This document shows positions 34,317-43,156 of a stretch of 64,000 nucleotides of DNA, one piece after another. Under the pieces are notes generated by a model. The model was not told the origin of the DNA. It saw only the letters and a program-made list of their open reading frames with translations, and did no database searches. Position 1 is the first letter of the stretch; each line of letters begins with the position of its first letter. The DNA is from Terrabacter sp. Root181 (GTDB taxonomy: Bacteria; Actinomycetota; Actinomycetes; Actinomycetales; Dermatophilaceae): NCBI RefSeq assembly GCF_001428505.1, contig NZ_LMHU01000001.1:140273-204272 (forward strand), read 5' to 3'. The position numbers and the translations under genes were made by a program.

Positions 34317-35348
34317 TCAGGTGGAGTCGCGGACGACGAGCTCGGTGTCGAGGGTCGTCACGCGCGGCGGGGACTCTCCCGCGAGCAGTCGTAGCAGGGT
34401 GTCGGCCATGACGACGCCCATCTCCCGGGCGGGCTGGGCCACGGTGGTCAGGCCGACCTTGCCGCGGGTGGCGTACTTGCTGTTGTCGAAACCGACGACA
34501 GCGACGTCGTCGGGGACCCGCAGCCCCCGCTCCTCGAGCGCGAGCAGCGCTCCGCTCGCCATGAGGTCGCTCGCGACGAAGAGCGCGTCGATGTCGGGGT
34601 ACTCGTCGATGAGGGCCAGCGCGGCGCGGATGCCACCGGCCTCGGTGAAGTCGCCCCGCGCCAAGCGGTGGTCGGGCAGCCCGGCCCCCGCGAGGGCGTC
34701 GCGCCAGCCTTGCTCGCGGTCGACCGAGGCCGGCATGTCGGCCGGGCCCGTGATCGTCGCGATCGCCGTGCGCCCGCGGTCGATGAGGTGCTGGGTGCCC
34801 CGGACGCCGCCGAGACGGTTGTCGACGTCGATGTAGTAGTCGCCGTCGACGGCCGCCTCACCGATCGGCCGGCCACCGAAGACGACGGGCAGGGAGCGGC
34901 TGAGCGAGGTGAGGAAGTGGTCGCCGGAGTGGTGCGAGACGACGATGGCCCCGTCGACGTTGCCGCCGAGCAGGTAGCGCTTCGTCTTGTCCGAAGGCGA
35001 GCTCGGGCTGGTCAGCTGGAGGTTGAGCACGTAGTCGCTGTCGTCGAGCCGGTCGCTGATGCCCTGGACGACGTCGGCGAAGTAGGGGTCGCCGAAGAAG
35101 CGGTGGGTGTCCTCGGGCACGACGAGGGCGATCGACATCGTCGCGCGCGCGACGAGTGACCGCGCGGCCCGGTTGGGCACGTAGTCGAGCTCGGCGATCG
35201 CCTTCTCGACGACGGCGAGCACGTCGGGGCTGACCCGGGGCGAGCCGTTGATGACGCGCGAGACCGTGGCCCGGGAAACGCCGGCCACCCGGGCGACCTC
35301 CTCGAGGGTGGGTCGCCCGACGGGAGTGGCGGGCGTCCCTTCGCTCAT
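34317..35348 (-). CDS. LacI-family transcriptional repressor
   Basis: 343 aa from the ATG at 35348. N-terminal HTH and hinge helix: PTLEEVARVAGVSRATVSRVINGSPRVSP and YVPNRAARSLVARAT. The periplasmic-binding-protein-like sensor domain carries NVDGAIVVSHHSGDHF, FVASDLMASGALLALEERGL and PDDVAVVGFDNSKYA. It is the last gene of the GH1/ABC operon and overlaps the GH1 stop by 4 bp. The paired palindromes at 40167-40214 upstream of the binding-protein gene are its probable operators; the inducer would be a breakdown product of the imported glycoside. Confidence 0.93.
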   Translation of the reverse strand: MSEGTPATPVGRPTLEEVARVAGVSRATVSRVINGSPRVSPDVLAVVEKAIAELDYVPNRAARSLVARATMSIALVVPEDTHRFFGDPYFADVVQGISDRLDDSDYVLNLQLTSPSSPSDKTKRYLLGGNVDGAIVVSHHSGDHFLTSLSRSLPVVFGGRPIGEAAVDGDYYIDVDNRLGGVRGTQHLIDRGRTAIATITGPADMPASVDREQGWRDALAGAGLPDHRLARGDFTEAGGIRAALALIDEYPDIDALFVASDLMASGALLALEERGLRVPDDVAVVGFDNSKYATRGKVGLTTVAQPAREMGVVMADTLLRLLAGESPPRVTTLDTELVVRDST

Positions 35349-36874
35349 GCTGTCGATTCTCCTGCGGGTTCGTCGCCGTCGCCGCTCCCAGCCGAACCGT
35401 CCCACGGGGTGGGCAGCCGGCGCGTGGCGATGATGCGGGCGTAGTCGAGGGCGCTCGCCTTGGGGGTGCGCACCTGGGTGTCGTAGTCGACTCGGACGAT
35501 ACCGAAGCGCTTGGCGTAGCCCCAGGCCCATTCGAAGTTGTCGAGCAGGGACCAGTAGAAGTAGCCGCGCACGGGCACGCCCGCGTCGACGGCGTCGAGG
35601 ACCGCGCCCAGGTGTGCGCGGACGTATGCCGTGCGGCCGCGGTCGTCGACGAAGCCGTCCTCGTCGGGGACGTCGTCGAAGGCGGCGCCGTTCTCCGTCA
35701 CGTGCAGGGCCACGCCGGCCGGGCCGGCGTAGTCCTGCTGGAGCCGGGCGAGCAGGCGGGTCAGGCCCTCGGGCTGGATCTCCCAGTCCATCGCGGTGAC
35801 GGGCAGGCCGCGGGGGTGGCGGTGCGCTTCGTCGGCCGCGGGGAAGGGCGAGCGGGTGACCCGGCCACCGTTGACGCTGTCGTCGAGTGCGGCGCTCGGT
35901 GGCTCGTGCCCGATGGCCTCGCCGTTGTAGTAGTTGACGCCGAGGACGTCGATGGGCGTCGAGATGACGTCGAGGTCGCCGTCCATGATGTGGTCCTCGA
36001 GGCCCAGATGGCGGACGTCCTCGAGGAGGTCGGCGGGGTACTCGCCGCGGAAGATCGGGTCGAGGAAGACCCGGTTCATCTGGGCGTCGACGCGGCGGGC
36101 GGCATCGACGTCGCGCGGGTCGGACGGGTCGACCGGGTCGGCCACCGTGAAGTTGAGCGTCAGGCCGAGCTCGAGCGCGGCGTCGCGGGCCCGCAGCTCC
36201 TGCACGACCCGGCCGTGACCGAGCATGAGGTGGTGCGCGGCGGTGAGGCCGTCGGCGGGTGAGGTGCGTCCCGGCGCGTGCATGCCGGCCGTGTAGCCGA
36301 GGAAGGCCGAGCAGAACGGCTCGTTGAGGGTCGTCCAGGTGCTCACGCGGTCGCCGAGCCGGTCGTGCACCGCCAGGGCGTAGTCGACGAAGCGGTCGAC
36401 CGTCTCGCGGGAGGTCCACCCGCCACGGTCCTCGAGGGCCTGCGGCAGGTCCCAGTGGTAGAGCGTCAGCCACGGCGCGATGCCCGACTCGATGAGGGAG
36501 TCGACGAGACGCTCGTAGAAGTCGAGGCCCTTGGCGTTGACCGGTCCGCCGTCGGGGCAGACGCGCGCCCATGACGTCGAGAAGCGGTAGGACTGCATCC
36601 CCAGCGACTTCATGAGGGCGACGTCGCCGGCATACCGGTGGTAGTGCTCGCAGGCGACGTCACCGGTGTCCCCGTTCACGACGGCACCCGGGGTGTGCGA
36701 GAAGGTGTCCCAGATGGAGTCGGTGCGCCCGTCCTCGTGGCGAGCCCCCTCGATCTGGAAGGCGGCGGTCGCGACGCCGAGGACGAAGTCCTGCGGCACC
36801 GGGCGGGACTCTGCCACAGGACGACCCGTGGCCGAGGCCGTGAGGGGCTGGTGGGTGTGCGGCTGGTCGGTCAT
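35345..36874 (-). CDS. GH1 beta-glucosidase
   Basis: 509 aa. Family 1 retaining glycosidase: opening FVLGVATAAFQIEGA, acid/base Glu185 in TLNEPFCSAFLGY, nucleophile Glu394 in HVTENGAAFDD, and the C-terminal YFYWSLLDNFEWAWGYAKRFGI. No signal peptide, so it hydrolyses imported beta-glucosides such as cellobiose in the cytoplasm. Start at the ATG, 36874, which overlaps the stop of the upstream permease; the LacI repressor follows with a 4-bp overlap. The substrate is inferred from GH1 plus an oligosaccharide-type ABC transporter. Confidence 0.94.
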   Translation of the reverse strand: MTDQPHTHQPLTASATGRPVAESRPVPQDFVLGVATAAFQIEGARHEDGRTDSIWDTFSHTPGAVVNGDTGDVACEHYHRYAGDVALMKSLGMQSYRFSTSWARVCPDGGPVNAKGLDFYERLVDSLIESGIAPWLTLYHWDLPQALEDRGGWTSRETVDRFVDYALAVHDRLGDRVSTWTTLNEPFCSAFLGYTAGMHAPGRTSPADGLTAAHHLMLGHGRVVQELRARDAALELGLTLNFTVADPVDPSDPRDVDAARRVDAQMNRVFLDPIFRGEYPADLLEDVRHLGLEDHIMDGDLDVISTPIDVLGVNYYNGEAIGHEPPSAALDDSVNGGRVTRSPFPAADEAHRHPRGLPVTAMDWEIQPEGLTRLLARLQQDYAGPAGVALHVTENGAAFDDVPDEDGFVDDRGRTAYVRAHLGAVLDAVDAGVPVRGYFYWSLLDNFEWAWGYAKRFGIVRVDYDTQVRTPKASALDYARIIATRRLPTPWDGSAGSGDGDEPAGESTA

Positions 36875-37737
36875 CCCTTGACTGCTCCTTGCATGATGCC
36901 GGAGACGAGCTGCCTCCCGGCGAAGACGAACAGGACGATGAGCGGAAGTGCCATGAGCACGACGCCGTTGAGCACGAGGGAGTAGTCGACGAAGTATGCG
37001 GCCTGCAGCTGTTGCAGGGCTACGGGCAGGGTCGGGTTGCCCGGGTCGAGGATGATGAACGGCCAGAAGAAGTTGGTCCACGTCGCGATGAAGGTGAACA
37101 GGCCGAGCATCGCAGCGCCGGGGCGGGCGGCGGGCAGCGCGATGGACCAGAAGGTCCGCAGGGTCGAGGCGCCGTCGACGCGCGCGGCCTCGATGAGCTC
37201 GTCGGGCAGGGCCTCCTGGAGGTACTGCGTCATCCAGAAGACGCCGAAGGCGCTGACGGCGCTGGGCAGGATGACGGCCCAGAGGCTGCCGATCCAGCCG
37301 AGCTTGCTCATGACGATGAAGAGCGGCACGATCCCGAGCTGTGTCGGTACGGCCATCGTCGCGATGACGAAGACGAGCAGCCCGTTGCGTCCGCGGAAGC
37401 GCAGCTTGGCGAACGCGAAGCCGGCCATCGCCGAGAAGAGCACGACGAGCACGGCCACCGTGGTGCTGACGAAGATGCTGTTGCCGAGGGCCTTCCAGAA
37501 CGGGACCGTCGTGACGACGGTGCTCGCGTTCTGGAGGAAGTGCCCGCCCGGGACGAGCGAGAACGGGTCCTGCACGATGGCGGCCGAGTCCTTGCTGCCG
37601 ATGACGTAGGACCACCAGAGCGGGAAGGCCGAGCCGACGAGGACGATCGCCAGGACGACGTATGCCGTGGGGCTGGCCTGGGTGCGGCGCATCAGCCGGG
37701 AGCCACGTCGGGTCTTCGGGAGGGTCGAGGTGGTCAT
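36871..37737 (-). CDS. Sugar ABC transporter permease (MalG type)
   Basis: 288 aa. Six membrane segments and the EAA loop ELIEAARVDGASTLRTFWSIALPAARPG, which docks the ATPase. The N-terminal YVVLAIVLVGSAFPLWWSYV and the C-terminal QGAVKG ending are typical of MalG-type carbohydrate permeases. Overlaps both neighbours by 4 bp. No ATPase gene is present in the operon, so a shared MsiK-like ATPase elsewhere is presumably used. Confidence 0.93.
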   Translation of the reverse strand: MTTSTLPKTRRGSRLMRRTQASPTAYVVLAIVLVGSAFPLWWSYVIGSKDSAAIVQDPFSLVPGGHFLQNASTVVTTVPFWKALGNSIFVSTTVAVLVVLFSAMAGFAFAKLRFRGRNGLLVFVIATMAVPTQLGIVPLFIVMSKLGWIGSLWAVILPSAVSAFGVFWMTQYLQEALPDELIEAARVDGASTLRTFWSIALPAARPGAAMLGLFTFIATWTNFFWPFIILDPGNPTLPVALQQLQAAYFVDYSLVLNGVVLMALPLIVLFVFAGRQLVSGIMQGAVKG

Positions 37738-38729
37738 CGCTGTCCCTTCGAGGCGATCCGGCGGGTGACGAGGAAGTTGACGACCGCGAAGACGATGACG
37801 ATGAGGAAGAGCATCCAGGCGACGGCGGCGGCGCGGCCGAAGTTCTTCTGCGTCCAGCCGAGCTGGTAGAGGTACAGGGTCAGCGTCTGCCACTGCCGGT
37901 CGGCGCCGCCGAGGCCGTACTGGTCGTACATCCGCGGCTCGTCGAAGATCTGCAGGCCGCCGATCGTCGAGGTGATGACGACGAAGATGATGGTCGCTCG
38001 CAGCTGCGGGATCGTGATCGAGAAGAAGGTGCGGATGCGTCCAGCGCCGTCGATCATGGCCGCCTCGTAGTAGTCGCGCGGGATGGCCTGCATGGCCGCC
38101 AGGAAGATCAGGGCGTTGTAGCCGGTCCACCGGAAGTTGACCATCGTCGCGATGGCGACGTGGCTCGGCAGGACCTCCTTGTGCCACTGGATCGGGTCGA
38201 TGCCGACGAGGCCGAGCAGGTGGTTGACGAGGCCGAACTTGTCGCCGAAGAGGTCGCTGAAGATCAGGGCGACGGCCACGGGTGCCACGACATAGGGCAG
38301 CAGGACGCCCATCCGCCAGAAGGTGCGGGCCCGCAGGCCGCTGTCGAGGGCGGCGGCGATGAGCAGCGCCGCGATGACCTGCGGCACGCTCGAGAGCAGG
38401 AAGATGCTGACGGTGTTCTTCAACGCGTTCCAGAAGTAGGGCTGCGAGAGGACGTCCGCGTAGTTCTTGAGGCCGACGAAGTCGCCCTGGCCTCCGATGA
38501 GGCTCCACTTGTGGAGCGAGACCCACGCCGTGTAGAGCAGCGGGAAGAGCCCGACGACGCCGAAGAGGATGAAGAACGGAGAGACGTACGCGTAGGGGGC
38601 GCCCTTCTCGTCCAGCCGGGTCAGGCGGCGGCGCCACCCGGAGCGGGGGGTCATCGGCGAACGGCTCACGAAACCGGGTGCGTCGCCGGGGAGGGGCCCG
38701 GTCGTGCGGGCAGGGGTCTGGACGGACAT
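37734..38729 (-). CDS. Sugar ABC transporter permease (MalF type)
   Basis: 331 aa from the ATG at 38729 (GGAAGAG upstream). A first helix AYVSPFFILFGVVGLFPLLY and the EAA loop DYYEAAMIDGAGRIRTFFSITIPQLR identify a MalF-type permease. It forms the membrane channel with the MalG-type partner that overlaps its end. The binding-protein gene ends 76 bp upstream. Confidence 0.93.
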   Translation of the reverse strand: MSVQTPARTTGPLPGDAPGFVSRSPMTPRSGWRRRLTRLDEKGAPYAYVSPFFILFGVVGLFPLLYTAWVSLHKWSLIGGQGDFVGLKNYADVLSQPYFWNALKNTVSIFLLSSVPQVIAALLIAAALDSGLRARTFWRMGVLLPYVVAPVAVALIFSDLFGDKFGLVNHLLGLVGIDPIQWHKEVLPSHVAIATMVNFRWTGYNALIFLAAMQAIPRDYYEAAMIDGAGRIRTFFSITIPQLRATIIFVVITSTIGGLQIFDEPRMYDQYGLGGADRQWQTLTLYLYQLGWTQKNFGRAAAVAWMLFLIVIVFAVVNFLVTRRIASKGQR

Positions 38730-38805
38730 GCTCTTCCGATCGTCGGGTGGACGGCCCGGTGCGGTGGAGGTGCGCCGGGCCGTCCACGGCCGGCTGGGGG
38801 TCAGG

Positions 38806-40131
38806 TCAGCCGAGCGCCTTGACGTCGCCGACCCACTTGTCCCAGGACTCCTGCGGGGAGGTGCCCTGCTCGACACGGGTCAGGGCCTGCTGCATCGCGT
38901 CGTTGATCGCGAAGTAGTGGGTGCCCTTGTACGGCGTGATGGTGACGGCCTTGGCGCGGTCGGCGAAGATCTGGCCGGTCGGCGCGTTGTTGAAGGAGGC
39001 CACGGTGAAGGAGAGCAGGTCCTGGCTCTCGAGCGCCTGCTTCTGGCTGGGGAAGGCACCGACCTTCTTGAAGGCCTTGATCTGCTGCTCGGGCGCGGTC
39101 AGCCACGCGGCGAGCTCCTGGGCCTCCTTCGGGTGGGCGCTCTGCTTCGGCACGGTCAGGTAGCTGCCGCCCCAGTTGCCGCCGCCGCCGGGGAAGGTGT
39201 TGGCGACGTCCCAGCCCTTGACGCCCTTGGCGTTGCCCTCGATGACACCGACCATCCAGCCGGGGCAGAGCATGGTCGCGAAGCCGTTCTTCTGGTAGCT
39301 CGCGGTCCAGTCGTCGCCCCACTGCTGGAGCTTGGCGGAGAGGCCGTCGGTGATGCCGGCCTGGATGACCTGGTCGTAGATCTTCTTGACCTCGGCGTTG
39401 TCGGTCGCCGTGATCGCGTCGTCGCTCGGGCTCTCGTAGGCGGCCTCGAGCTGGTTGACCATGCCCTGGTAGGTGGCGCCGATGCTGTCGAAGAAGGGGA
39501 CCTTCGACTTGGCCTTGAACTGCTTGCCGGCGGCGAAGTAGCTCTCCCACGTGGTGCCGAACAGCTTCGCGACCGAGTCGCGGTCGCTGGGCAGACCGGC
39601 GGCCTTGAAGAGGTCGCTGCGGTAGCAGATGGCCTCGGGGCCGGAGTCGGTGCCGTAGCCGATGAGGTGACCGTCGGCGTCGGTGGCGGCCTTGGCCTTC
39701 CAGTCGAGCCAGCGGCCCTGGACGTCGGCAGAGTTGAGGTCGTTGAACTTGTCGGAGTACTGGAGCATCTCCGGGAGCCAGTCGACCTCGACGGCTTCGA
39801 CGTCGGCCATGCCGCTGCCGGCCGAGAGGCGGGTGAAGAAGTTGTCGCGGGCCTCGTTGGAGGTCGCGGCCTTCTTGTGGGTGACCTTGATGTTCGGGTG
39901 CGACTTCTCGAACTCGGGGATGAGCTCCTCGTAGCCGAACTGGTTGAAGGTGGCGAGCGTCAGGGTGACCGGTCCGCCACCTCCCGTGCTGCCGGCCTGG
40001 GTGGAGGGGCTGTCGCCACCCGAGGCCGAGCCGCAGGCCGAGAGGGCCAGCATGCCGACGGTGAGGGTGGCGAGTACGGCGTGGCGAGAGCGCACGGAGG
40101 GCGCGCCGATCCGGGTGGAACGGGATGTCAT
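38806..40131 (-). CDS. Extracellular sugar-binding lipoprotein
   Basis: 441 aa; ATG at 40131 with GGAG eight bases upstream. Lipoprotein signal with lipobox LSAC (Cys33), then a Ser/Gly-rich linker and a family 1 solute-binding fold (FNQFGYEELIPEFEKSHPNIKV, FATMLCPGWMVGVIEGN, AAWLTAPEQQIKAFKKVGAFPS). It captures the sugar outside the membrane and delivers it to the two permeases. First gene of the LacI-controlled operon, with two operator palindromes 36-83 bp upstream. Confidence 0.93.
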   Translation of the reverse strand: MTSRSTRIGAPSVRSRHAVLATLTVGMLALSACGSASGGDSPSTQAGSTGGGGPVTLTLATFNQFGYEELIPEFEKSHPNIKVTHKKAATSNEARDNFFTRLSAGSGMADVEAVEVDWLPEMLQYSDKFNDLNSADVQGRWLDWKAKAATDADGHLIGYGTDSGPEAICYRSDLFKAAGLPSDRDSVAKLFGTTWESYFAAGKQFKAKSKVPFFDSIGATYQGMVNQLEAAYESPSDDAITATDNAEVKKIYDQVIQAGITDGLSAKLQQWGDDWTASYQKNGFATMLCPGWMVGVIEGNAKGVKGWDVANTFPGGGGNWGGSYLTVPKQSAHPKEAQELAAWLTAPEQQIKAFKKVGAFPSQKQALESQDLLSFTVASFNNAPTGQIFADRAKAVTITPYKGTHYFAINDAMQQALTRVEQGTSPQESWDKWVGDVKALG

Positions 40132-40166
40132 GGAGAGCTCCTTTGGTCTCATCCCCAATGTGGGTG

Positions 40167-40214
40167 TGAGAGCGCTCTCCGTGCTGGGATTCCAGTCGTG
40201 AGAGCGCTCTCACG
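40167..40214 (-). promoter_or_regulatory. Pair of LacI-type operators
   Basis: Site 1 TGAGAGCGCTCTCC (40167-40180) and site 2 CGTGAGAGCGCTCTCACG (40197-40214, perfect 18-bp palindrome) share the central GAGAGCGCTCTC. Their centres are 32 bp apart, three helical turns, so two dimers would bind the same DNA face. They lie in the 200-bp divergent region between the binding-protein gene and the iolC-like gene and could control both. Confidence 0.85.
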
Positions 40215-40331
40215 AGGAGAATGGGGGTGCCGGTGGGCATCGGTCAAGGGCCGTGACCATTCCGTGACCTGATCGCCGCTAGCGTGGAGGTCGAGACGCC
40301 GGCGCGGGCCCGGCACCGGTGGGAGGCTCCC

Positions 40332-41297
40332 ATGACCGTCTACGACCTCGTCGCGATCGGTCGCGTGGGCGTCGACCTGTACCCCCTCCAGCACGGCGTC
40401 ACGCTGGACGAGGTGCGCACCTTCGAGAAGTTCCTCGGCGGCAGTCCGGCCAACGTGACGGTCGCCGCGGCCCGCCACGGCCGGCGCGCGTCACTTGTCA
40501 GCGCGACGGCCGACGACGCCTTCGGACGCTTCGTGCATCGGGAGCTGCTGCAGCTCGGGGTCGACGACGCGCACGTCCAGACCATCACCGGTGGCCCGCC
40601 CACGCCGGTCACCTTCTGCGAGGTCTTCCCGCCGGACCACTTCCCCATCTGGTTCTATCGCTACCCGATCGCGCCAGACCTGCTCATCACGGCGGAATCC
40701 CTTCCGCTGCAAGCGATCCGCGAGGCCAAGGTCTACTGGTCCACCGTGACAGGCCTCAGCCAGGAGCCCAGCAGAGCGGCGCACCAGGCCGCGTGGGAGG
40801 AGCGCGGACGAGCGCCACTCACCGTCCTCGACCTCGACTACCGACCCGTCTTCTGGCGCGACGCCGACGAGGCTCGCCGTCAGGTGCGCGAGGGCCTGCG
40901 TCACGCCACCGTCGCCGTCGGCAACCTCGAGGAGTGCGAGATCGCCACGGGGGAGGCCGACGCCGAGCGCGCCGCCCGGGCGCTGCTCGCCGCGGGCGTC
41001 GAGCTCGCCGTCGTCAAGCAGGGCCCGCGCGGGGTGCTGGCCATGACGCCGACCGAGCAGGTGAGCGTCGGGGCCTTCCCCGTTCGCGTCGTCAACGGTC
41101 TCGGCGCGGGTGACGCGTTCGGCGGAGCGCTCGTGCACGGCCTCCTCGAGGGATGGGACCTCGAGCGGACCCTCCACTTCGCCAACGTCGCCGGCGCGCT
41201 CGTCGCCGGGCGGCTCGGCTGCTCGACGGCGATGCCGACGACGGCCGAGGTCCAGGCGCTGCTCTCGGACGTCGAGGTCGCCGACGGCGCGATGTGA
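40332..41297 (+). CDS. iolC: PfkB-family sugar kinase, 5-dehydro-2-deoxygluconokinase-like
   Basis: 321 aa from the ATG at 40332 with GGGAGG upstream. Ribokinase-fold motifs: FLGGSPANVTVAAARHG near the N-terminus and NGLGAGDAFGGAL (catalytic Asp261). The opening YDLVAIGRVGVDLYP and TFCEVFPPDHFPIWFYRYP are characteristic of IolC of myo-inositol breakdown. No other iol gene is in the window, so either the pathway is split across loci or the kinase serves another sugar acid. It is divergent from the LacI-controlled operon and shares its operator region. Confidence 0.82.
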   Translation: MTVYDLVAIGRVGVDLYPLQHGVTLDEVRTFEKFLGGSPANVTVAAARHGRRASLVSATADDAFGRFVHRELLQLGVDDAHVQTITGGPPTPVTFCEVFPPDHFPIWFYRYPIAPDLLITAESLPLQAIREAKVYWSTVTGLSQEPSRAAHQAAWEERGRAPLTVLDLDYRPVFWRDADEARRQVREGLRHATVAVGNLEECEIATGEADAERAARALLAAGVELAVVKQGPRGVLAMTPTEQVSVGAFPVRVVNGLGAGDAFGGALVHGLLEGWDLERTLHFANVAGALVAGRLGCSTAMPTTAEVQALLSDVEVADGAM

Positions 41298-41350
41298 GTC
41301 CCGGCAGGTGGTTCGCCGGGCACCGACCGGGCCCGAAAACGAGAAAACCC

Positions 41351-41390
41351 GCCCCTGCTGGTCACGTCGCCGAACTCGACCAGCAGGGGC
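41351..41390 (+). terminator. Hairpin after the iolC-like gene
   Basis: GCCCCTGCTGGTC (41351-41363) pairs perfectly with GACCAGCAGGGGC (41378-41390) over 13 bp, 14-nt loop, followed by GTGCTCTTT. Between here and the AraC gene end (41592) I see only a second hairpin and no gene. Confidence 0.6.
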
Positions 41391-41525
41391 AGGTGCTCTT
41401 TGACCCGGTGATCCGACAGGGGGAGGAGATCACCGAGTCGCACAGGAGCAACTCACGAGATCGACTATGAACGCCGGACCTTAAAGAAGACTGGGAAACC
41501 GGTAGCAGTTGGCCCTGACTCCGGC

Positions 41526-41549
41526 GGCGCGGTCCGAAGGGGCCGCGCC
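41526..41549 (-). terminator. Hairpin after the AraC gene
   Basis: GGCGCGG (41526-41532) and CCGCGCC (41543-41549), 7-bp stem, 43 bp beyond the end of the AraC-type gene on its strand. A weak call because the stem is short in GC-rich DNA. Confidence 0.35.
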
Positions 41550-41591
41550 GACCCGGCGTGGCGGCATACGCGCCCGTCTCGGTGCGCGAGG

Positions 41592-42563
41592 TCAGCCGGG
41601 GACGGGGGTGGACGCCCCCGGTGGGACCGGCGCCGAGCGGAACGCGCGCGGCGACGACCCGTGCGCACGCTTGAACGCGGCGCTGAAGGCGAACGCGTTG
41701 GCGTAGCCGACCGTGTGCGCGACCTGCTCGACTCCGAGGCCCCCCTCGCGGAGCAGGTCGGCGGCCCGCGCCAGCCGCCACTGGGTGAGGTAGGCCATCG
41801 GCGACTGGCCGACGAGCTCGGTGAACCGGCGCGACAGGGTTGCCCGCGACACGTGGACGTGGGCGGCGAGGAGGTCGAGGGTCCAGGGGTGGCCCGGCTC
41901 GTCGTGCAGCAGCGCGAGCACGCGGCCGACGAGCGGGTCGGAGCCCGCGCTCCACCACGACGGCGCCGAGCCGTCCGCGCGCGAGAACCACTGGCGTACG
42001 GCGCCGATCAGCACGAGGTCGACGAGCCGGTCGAGCACGACGTCCTGACCGGGCAGGTCGCGCTGCACCTCGCGGGCGAGCAGCCCGGCCAGCGTGGGGT
42101 CGGCCTCGTCCGCCGGGATGACCACCACGTCGGGGAGGGCGTCGAGCAGGCGGCCGGTCACCTGGCTCGCGAGCTCCCACGACGCGGTGAGGAAGGTGGT
42201 GTCGCCGGGTCGGTCGCCCGCATTGCCCCACGTGCGGGTGCCGAGACCCAGCGACAGCGCCAGGTGCTCGCCCGTCAGCGACCGGCAGACGTTGCCGGCC
42301 CCGATGACGACGCTCGGCCGGGTCGCGACGGCGTCGGCAAAGACCCAGGGGTGGGTGCCCTTGACGAGCGCGAGGTCCCCCTCGTCGAGCCGCATCGGGG
42401 CGCCGTGCGCGGGGACGACGTGGGCGCTGCCCGAGACCATGACGACGAGCCCGAGGGCGGCCTCGTCCTCGATGCGGAGCGCCCACGGGGCTGCCATCTC
42501 GCAGCGCAGCAGGGAGGCGCCACGGGCGCGGTGGCCGTCCATGACCGTGCTCAGGGTGTCCAT
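41592..42563 (-). CDS. AraC-family transcriptional regulator with cupin sensor
   Basis: 323 aa. The N-terminal half is a cupin-like sensor (HVVPAHGAPMRLDEGDLALVKGTHPWVF). The C-terminal double HTH has LAAHVHVSRATLSRRFTELVGQSPMAYLTQWR and GVEQVAHTVGYANAFAFSAAFKR. It is divergent from the small DUF1772 membrane protein (starts 90 bp apart), the probable target. The cupin_6-type N-terminus is common in AraC regulators next to oxidoreductase-like genes; the ligand is unknown. Confidence 0.9.
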   Translation of the reverse strand: MDTLSTVMDGHRARGASLLRCEMAAPWALRIEDEAALGLVVMVSGSAHVVPAHGAPMRLDEGDLALVKGTHPWVFADAVATRPSVVIGAGNVCRSLTGEHLALSLGLGTRTWGNAGDRPGDTTFLTASWELASQVTGRLLDALPDVVVIPADEADPTLAGLLAREVQRDLPGQDVVLDRLVDLVLIGAVRQWFSRADGSAPSWWSAGSDPLVGRVLALLHDEPGHPWTLDLLAAHVHVSRATLSRRFTELVGQSPMAYLTQWRLARAADLLREGGLGVEQVAHTVGYANAFAFSAAFKRAHGSSPRAFRSAPVPPGASTPVPG

Positions 42564-42652
42564 CGCCCCACCGTACGCCGGTGAGACGATCGCTGAGGTT
42601 GATGAGCCGAATGCGTATTCACCTGCTCATGCGGACGCGGTGTCATGGAGTC

Positions 42653-43135
42653 ATGGACACCACTCTGATGCGCACCGTCACCCTCGCCACCGCCCTCGGC
42701 ACCGGAGTGCTCGGGGGTGTCTTCGTCGGCTTCTCGACCTTCGTCATGCCGGCGCTCGACCGGCTCGCCGCCGGGGACGCCGTGCGTGCCATGCAGGCCA
42801 TCAACGTCACCGCCCCGCGCGGGCTCGCCGTGCCGCTCGCCGTGTCGGGGCTCGGGTCGCTCGCCGTCGGCGGGTGGGCCCTCGCCCGCTCGAGCGGCAG
42901 TGCCCGCGCACTGCTCGTCGCCGGCGCGCTCACCGGGGTCGTGGCCCTCGGGGTCACCGCGGCCTACCACGTGCCCCGCAACGACGCGCTCGGTCGGGTG
43001 GACGCCGGCTCGACCGCCGCGGCGACGGCCTGGCAGGGGTACGCGCCGGGCTGGGTCGCGATGAACCACGTGCGGGCCGCGCTGTCGCTGGCGTCCGCGG
43101 GGCTCCTCGTCGCGGGAGTGGTCAAGGGCGGCTGA
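42653..43135 (+). CDS. DUF1772 (anthrone oxygenase-like) membrane protein
   Basis: 160 aa from the ATG at 42653. Four predicted helices with the family pattern GVFVGFSTFVMPALDRL, AMQAINVTA, VTAAYHVPRNDALG and WVAMNHVRAALSLAS. DUF1772 proteins are small membrane proteins of unclear activity; some relatives oxidise anthrones. It is divergent from the AraC-type regulator, suggesting a regulator-target pair. A short CGGGTCAGCGGG repeat follows the stop. Confidence 0.85.
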   Translation: MDTTLMRTVTLATALGTGVLGGVFVGFSTFVMPALDRLAAGDAVRAMQAINVTAPRGLAVPLAVSGLGSLAVGGWALARSSGSARALLVAGALTGVVALGVTAAYHVPRNDALGRVDAGSTAAATAWQGYAPGWVAMNHVRAALSLASAGLLVAGVVKGG

Positions 43136-43156
43136 CCGGGCGGGTCAGCGGGCGGG

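Noticed and set aside
41460-41560. Possible tRNA-like fold after the iolC-like gene
   Set aside because: No T-loop GTTCGAA-type motif, no acceptor stem pairing and no CCA context; the stretch is better read as two hairpins around short spacer DNA.
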